A stretch of DNA of 64,000 bases from Opitutia bacterium (lineage in GTDB: Bacteria; Verrucomicrobiota; Verrucomicrobiia; Opitutales; Opitutaceae), in contig JACPIT010000005.1 of NCBI GenBank assembly GCA_016187945.1, forward strand, positions 310,001-374,000, given 5' to 3'. Positions 60,829 through 64,000 of this stretch are shown here, one piece after another. The translations under genes were made by a program, and so were the position numbers. Positions within the stretch are counted from its first letter, which is position 1; every line of letters begins with the position of its first letter. The notes beneath the pieces are model-generated. The model made no database searches. It saw only the letters and a list, made by a program, of their open reading frames with translations, and had not been told where the DNA came from.

Positions 60829-61980
60829 GGCGGTATCAGCCCGCACGATTCGGCGCGGCGTTTCGCGGAGCTTGGCGTCGATGTGTTCTTCGGCGCCGCC
60901 CGGTTCACCGGAGGCAACCAAGTCAGCGTCGGCGATAAACTCCTGCGTTTCAGCAAGGCGGTCATTGCTACCGGTGCGCGCGCATCGGCGCCGCCCATTC
61001 CGGGCCTGCGCGACGTGCCGTATCACACCAACGAAACGCTGTTCACCCTCACGAAGCTCCCGCGGCGGCTCGCGATCATCGGCGCGGGGCCGATCGGTTG
61101 CGAGATGGCGCAAAGCTTCGCCCGGTTCGGCGCGGAAGTTTTTCTCGTGGAGGCCGAGCACGGCATTCTGCCGCGCGAGGACCGCGATGCGGTGGAGGTG
61201 GTGCAGGCGGCGTTGCAGCGCGACGGCGTGCAACTGCTCTGCTGCGGAAAGGATTTGAAACTGAGCCGGGCGCCGGGAGGCGTTCGTCTGCAGGTTTCCT
61301 CGCACGGGAAGGACTACGATCTGGTCGTGGACGAACTTCTGGTCGCAGTCGGTCGCGCTCCCAACACCGAGGCGCTGGGCCTCGATGCCGTCGGAGTCGA
61401 ATACGACCGCAAGGGCGTAAAGGTGGACGATCACCTGCGAACAACCAATCCGCGCATCTTTGCCTGCGGCGACATCTGCTCGCCGTTTCAATTCACGCAC
61501 GCGGCCGACTTCATGGCGCGCATCGTGATTCAAAATGCGCTGTTTCTCGGCCGGGCCAGGGTCAGCGCTCTGACGATCCCGTGGGCGACCTACACCTCGC
61601 CGGAGATCGCCCACGTGGGGCTCTACGAAAAGGAGGCGGTCACTCGCGGCATCGCCATCGACACCTTTACGCAACCGCTGACTCAGGTCGATCGCGCCAT
61701 CCTCGACGGCGAAAGCGAGGGCTTCGTGAAGGTGCATGTGCGCCAGGGAACCGATGAAATCGTCGGCGCTACTGTCGTTGCCGCGCACGCGGGCGATCTT
61801 GTTTCCGAACTCGCGCTGGCCATGAAAAGCCGCGCCGGTTTGCGAACGGTCGGCGCAACGATTCATCCTTATCCCACGCAGGCCGAGGCAATCCGTCGCA
61901 CCGGCGACCTCTACAACCGCACTCGCCTGACACCGATCGTTCGCTGGCTTTTCGCGCGCTGGCTCGCGATGCGACGCTGA
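60829..61980 (+). pseudogene. FAD-dependent oxidoreductase (mercuric-reductase-like), N-terminus missing
   Basis: About 383 codons remain. GISPHDSARRFAELGVDVFF begins the recognisable part. NAD-binding RRLAIIGAGPIGCEMAQSFA, FAD motif NPRIFACGDICSP and the C-terminal dimerisation domain (ATYTSPEIAHVGLYE, ATIHPYPTQAEAIRRTGDLY) follow. The N-terminal FAD-binding GxGxxG and redox CxxxxC segment, ~130 residues, are absent. The open frame extends left to 60367 but reads as the reverse of DUF547. Likely non-functional unless start codons in the chimeric part serve. Confidence 0.75.
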
Positions 61981-62016
61981 CGGCAAGGGACGGTTCGTTC
62001 GACACATCGCCTGCGC

Positions 62017-64000
62017 ATGCATTCGCGAATTTCCAATTGGATCAAAACCCTCGCCGTTCGCCGCGGGACTCGCGACAAGGGCGGCGAGCGTTCGCAGGCT
62101 CTGGAGCCGAAGATGCGGCTGACGAGGCTGACGCTCGCGACCGGCCTCGCGCTCACGGTGGCCACTCTGCTGGTCGTCCTCTTGGGGCGGGCCTATTTGT
62201 TGGAGCGCATCGGCGAAACCTACGTCGAAGTCCAGCGCCACACCGCAGCCGACCAAGCGCGTCGCATCGCGCTCCTGCTTGAGCGGGAACTTGCCGCGGG
62301 CGAAGCACCGGGCGCCGTGCAACGGCGCCTTCAGGAAAGCCTCAGCCGCAGCCCCTACGACGACGCGGGTTTCCTGTGTTTGTTGGACGACCGCGCGACG
62401 ATTCTCTGCCACCCGGAACTCGCCGCGATTGGGATGCGAGTTCCTTTTGCCGCCGGGCCCGCGGCTCCCGCGTCCGGGGGAAGAGCCGAGCTGCTCACCG
62501 GACAAGATTACGCCGGAGACACGCATCTCGTCGTGCGACACCGCGTGACGGGCGCGCCGTGGCAGGTGTCGGTGCATTCGAACTATCGTGCCATCGAAGC
62601 GCGCGCGCGGTCGTTGCGCGACCGGGTCACCGTTGCGGCGCTGCCGCTTTTCTGCGGATTCATCGTGCTCGGGACGATTGCCGCGCGATTTGCCGGACGA
62701 AACTACGAGCGGCAGATCGAGGGAATGAACCGCACACTGGAAGAGAAGGTGCGACAGCGCACGGCGGAGCTCGCCGACACGTCCGCCTATTTTCGTCAGA
62801 TCATCGAAGCCGCACCGAGCGCACTTTTCATCTGCGGCACCGACGGAAAGATCCGCAGCGCGAATCGGCACGCGCTCCGCCTCGTCGACCGGCCATTCGC
62901 CGAACTGATGGGCATGGCGGTCGATTCGCTGTGGCGGTGGGCGCCGTCGCAACTGGCCCATGCCCACCGCACGCCGCCCGATGGTCTGCGGCTGCGCGAG
63001 GCGCAACTGGCAGCAGCCGACGGCCGCATCCGCGAACTGCATGTCTTTACCTGCGTGATCCAGCAGCGCGACGAGGCGGAAGCGCTCTTCGTCGTGCAGG
63101 ACATCACCGAGCTGAAGACCCTCGAACGCGAGTTCCTCCAAGCGCAGAAAATGGAGGCAGTCGGCCAGTTGGCGGGCGGCGTCGCGCACGATTTCAACAA
63201 CCTGCTCGCTGCGATCATGGGCTTCGCGGAGATCGCGCGACTGCAAAGCAGCGACCCCCCAGTGATCCGGCGGCTCGACCAGGCGGTCGCCGCGTGCCAG
63301 CGCGCCGGCCGGCTGAGCCAGCAACTGCTCGCATTCAGCCGCAAGCAGGTGCTCGAGCCGCAAGTGGTGCTCCTCCCCGACCTGATCGACGAAGGAAGAA
63401 AAGTTCTGGAGCGCGTCCTCGGCGAGGGCATCGCCATCGCGACGGAGCACGAGACTTCGCCGTGGTCGCTGCACATCGACCCCACGCAATTCGAGCAGGC
63501 GCTCCTCAATCTCGCCATCAACGCGCGCGACGCGATGAACGGACAGGGCACGCTCCGCCTGCGCTCGCGCAACGTGCCCGCCGGCTCCGCGAGTGGCGAC
63601 AACAACCGTTGCCTGCTTTCCGACTGCGTGTGCCTCGAAGTGGAGGACACGGGGCCGGGGATTCCTCCGGAAATCCAGTCACGGATTTTCGAGCCGTTTT
63701 TCACCACCAAGGAAGTCGGCCGCGGCACCGGACTCGGCCTCGCCTCCGTGCAAGGCATCGTCCAGCAGCACGGCGGTCACATCGAATTGCGGAGCGCGCC
63801 GGGGCGCGGCGCGCGCTTCTCGCTCTATTTTCCGCGCCACCACGGCGCGGCCGAATCCGCCACGAAGACGGAGAACGCCACCGCCATCGCTGGAGCGCGA
63901 AACCGGTTGCTCGTGGTGGAGGACGAACCGGCCCTGCTGGACTCGCTTTGCGGCCTCCTCGACCAACACGGCTATCGTTGCACGGGCTGCGCGACTCGCG
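62017..64000 (+). CDS. Hybrid sensor histidine kinase, cut by right edge
   Basis: At least 661 residues from ATG 62017. Order: membrane helix near 40-58 ([18 protein letters not shown]), periplasmic sensor ([20 protein letters not shown]), second helix near 205-228, helical linker, PAS domain near 255-365, HisKA with [17 protein letters not shown] (H391), HATPase N box [12 protein letters not shown]1 [10 protein letters not shown] box FEPFFTTK, G2 GTGLGLASV, and the beginning of a receiver domain ([19 protein letters not shown]). Membrane-bound phosphorelay kinase. Stimulus unknown. The receiver's phospho-Asp is beyond the window. Confidence 0.93.
   Translation, partial: MHSRISNWIKTLAVRRGTRDKGGERSQALEPKMRLTRLTLATGLALTVATLLVVLLGRAYLLERIGETYVEVQRHTAADQARRIALLLERELAAGEAPGAVQRRLQESLSRSPYDDAGFLCLLDDRATILCHPELAAIGMRVPFAAGPAAPASGGRAELLTGQDYAGDTHLVVRHRVTGAPWQVSVHSNYRAIEARARSLRDRVTVAALPLFCGFIVLGTIAARFAGRNYERQIEGMNRTLEEKVRQRTAELADTSAYFRQIIEAAPSALFICGTDGKIRSANRHALRLVDRPFAELMGMAVDSLWRWAPSQLAHAHRTPPDGLRLREAQLAAADGRIRELHVFTCVIQQRDEAEALFVVQDITELKTLEREFLQAQKMEAVGQLAGGVAHDFNNLLAAIMGFAEIARLQSSDPPVIRRLDQAVAACQRAGRLSQQLLAFSRKQVLEPQVVLLPDLIDEGRKVLERVLGEGIAIATEHETSPWSLHIDPTQFEQALLNLAINARDAMNGQGTLRLRSRNVPAGSASGDNNRCLLSDCVCLEVEDTGPGIPPEIQSRIFEPFFTTKEVGRGTGLGLASVQGIVQQHGGHIELRSAPGRGARFSLYFPRHHGAAESATKTENATAIAGARNRLLVVEDEPALLDSLCGLLDQHGYRCTGCATR

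Noticed and set aside
60826-63489. Rest of the 987-codon minus-strand frame beyond the DUF547 fragment
   Set aside because: From 60826 rightward the plus strand carries the oxidoreductase and the histidine kinase. The minus reading is shadow.
1-64000. tRNA, rRNA, prophage or integrase genes
   Set aside because: Searched by eye for tRNA-like cloverleaf ends and for integrase or phage motifs. None was convincing.

Overview
GC-rich bacterial chromosome segment with no rRNA, tRNA or phage structural genes. Gene content (single-chain glycyl-tRNA synthetase, ADOP-type permease with PadR regulator, TamA/TamB pair, GH74 glucanase, SGNH rhamnogalacturonan-type esterase, Sel1 proteins, type II-C Cas9) and style resemble an Opitutaceae-like member of the Verrucomicrobiota. 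That is an inference from gene content, since no phylogenetic marker was analysed.

Layout. 1-4.4 kb: a TonB-domain protein cut by the left edge, a secreted unknown, glyQS. 5-14 kb: an unknown acidic protein, a large SWIM/SNF2 helicase carrying in-frame palindromes, a UPF0149-like protein, DUF4202 and a Sel1 protein. 14-24 kb: tamB-tamA, an AmpG-like transporter and a GH74 enzyme. 24.4-28.8 kb: an accessory island with a two-gene operon (SIR2-type NAD-binding protein plus a tandem KaiC/RecA-like P-loop ATPase), bracketed by a DUF1643 5' fragment on one side and a nucleoside-hydrolase remnant plus intact DUF1643 on the other. 29-40.5 kb: two methyltransferases, an exported WYL protein, an esterase, a haem-binding protein, a MarR/doxX divergon, a second Sel1 protein, GNAT, cupin, and a padR-ADOP unit.

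40.7-46.2 kb: a complete type II-C CRISPR-Cas locus (antisense tracrRNA, cas9, cas1, cas2, 12-repeat array). The anti-repeat position and a U-tract terminator at the cas2 end show that tracrRNA and array are read on the minus strand, opposite to the cas genes. The upstream end of the array touches the stop codon of ric, which is also on the minus strand.

46-64 kb: ric, threonine ammonia-lyase, EF-hand protein, an orphan RelE-like gene, pssA, dnaN, DUF5069, AraC regulator, PEBP protein, cupin, gnd, a HipA/YjjJ-like kinase cassette between direct repeats, a TIGR04282/DUF547/FAD-oxidoreductase cluster broken by an apparent deletion, and a hybrid histidine kinase cut by the right edge.

Palindromic repeats, many beginning with the tetranucleotide GTAG (REP-like), fill most intergenic gaps, sometimes supply stop codons or terminators, and in places sit inside genes. 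The strongest candidates for an undescribed system are the SIR2 + tandem-ATPase operon and, second, the leaderless junction between ric and the CRISPR array.
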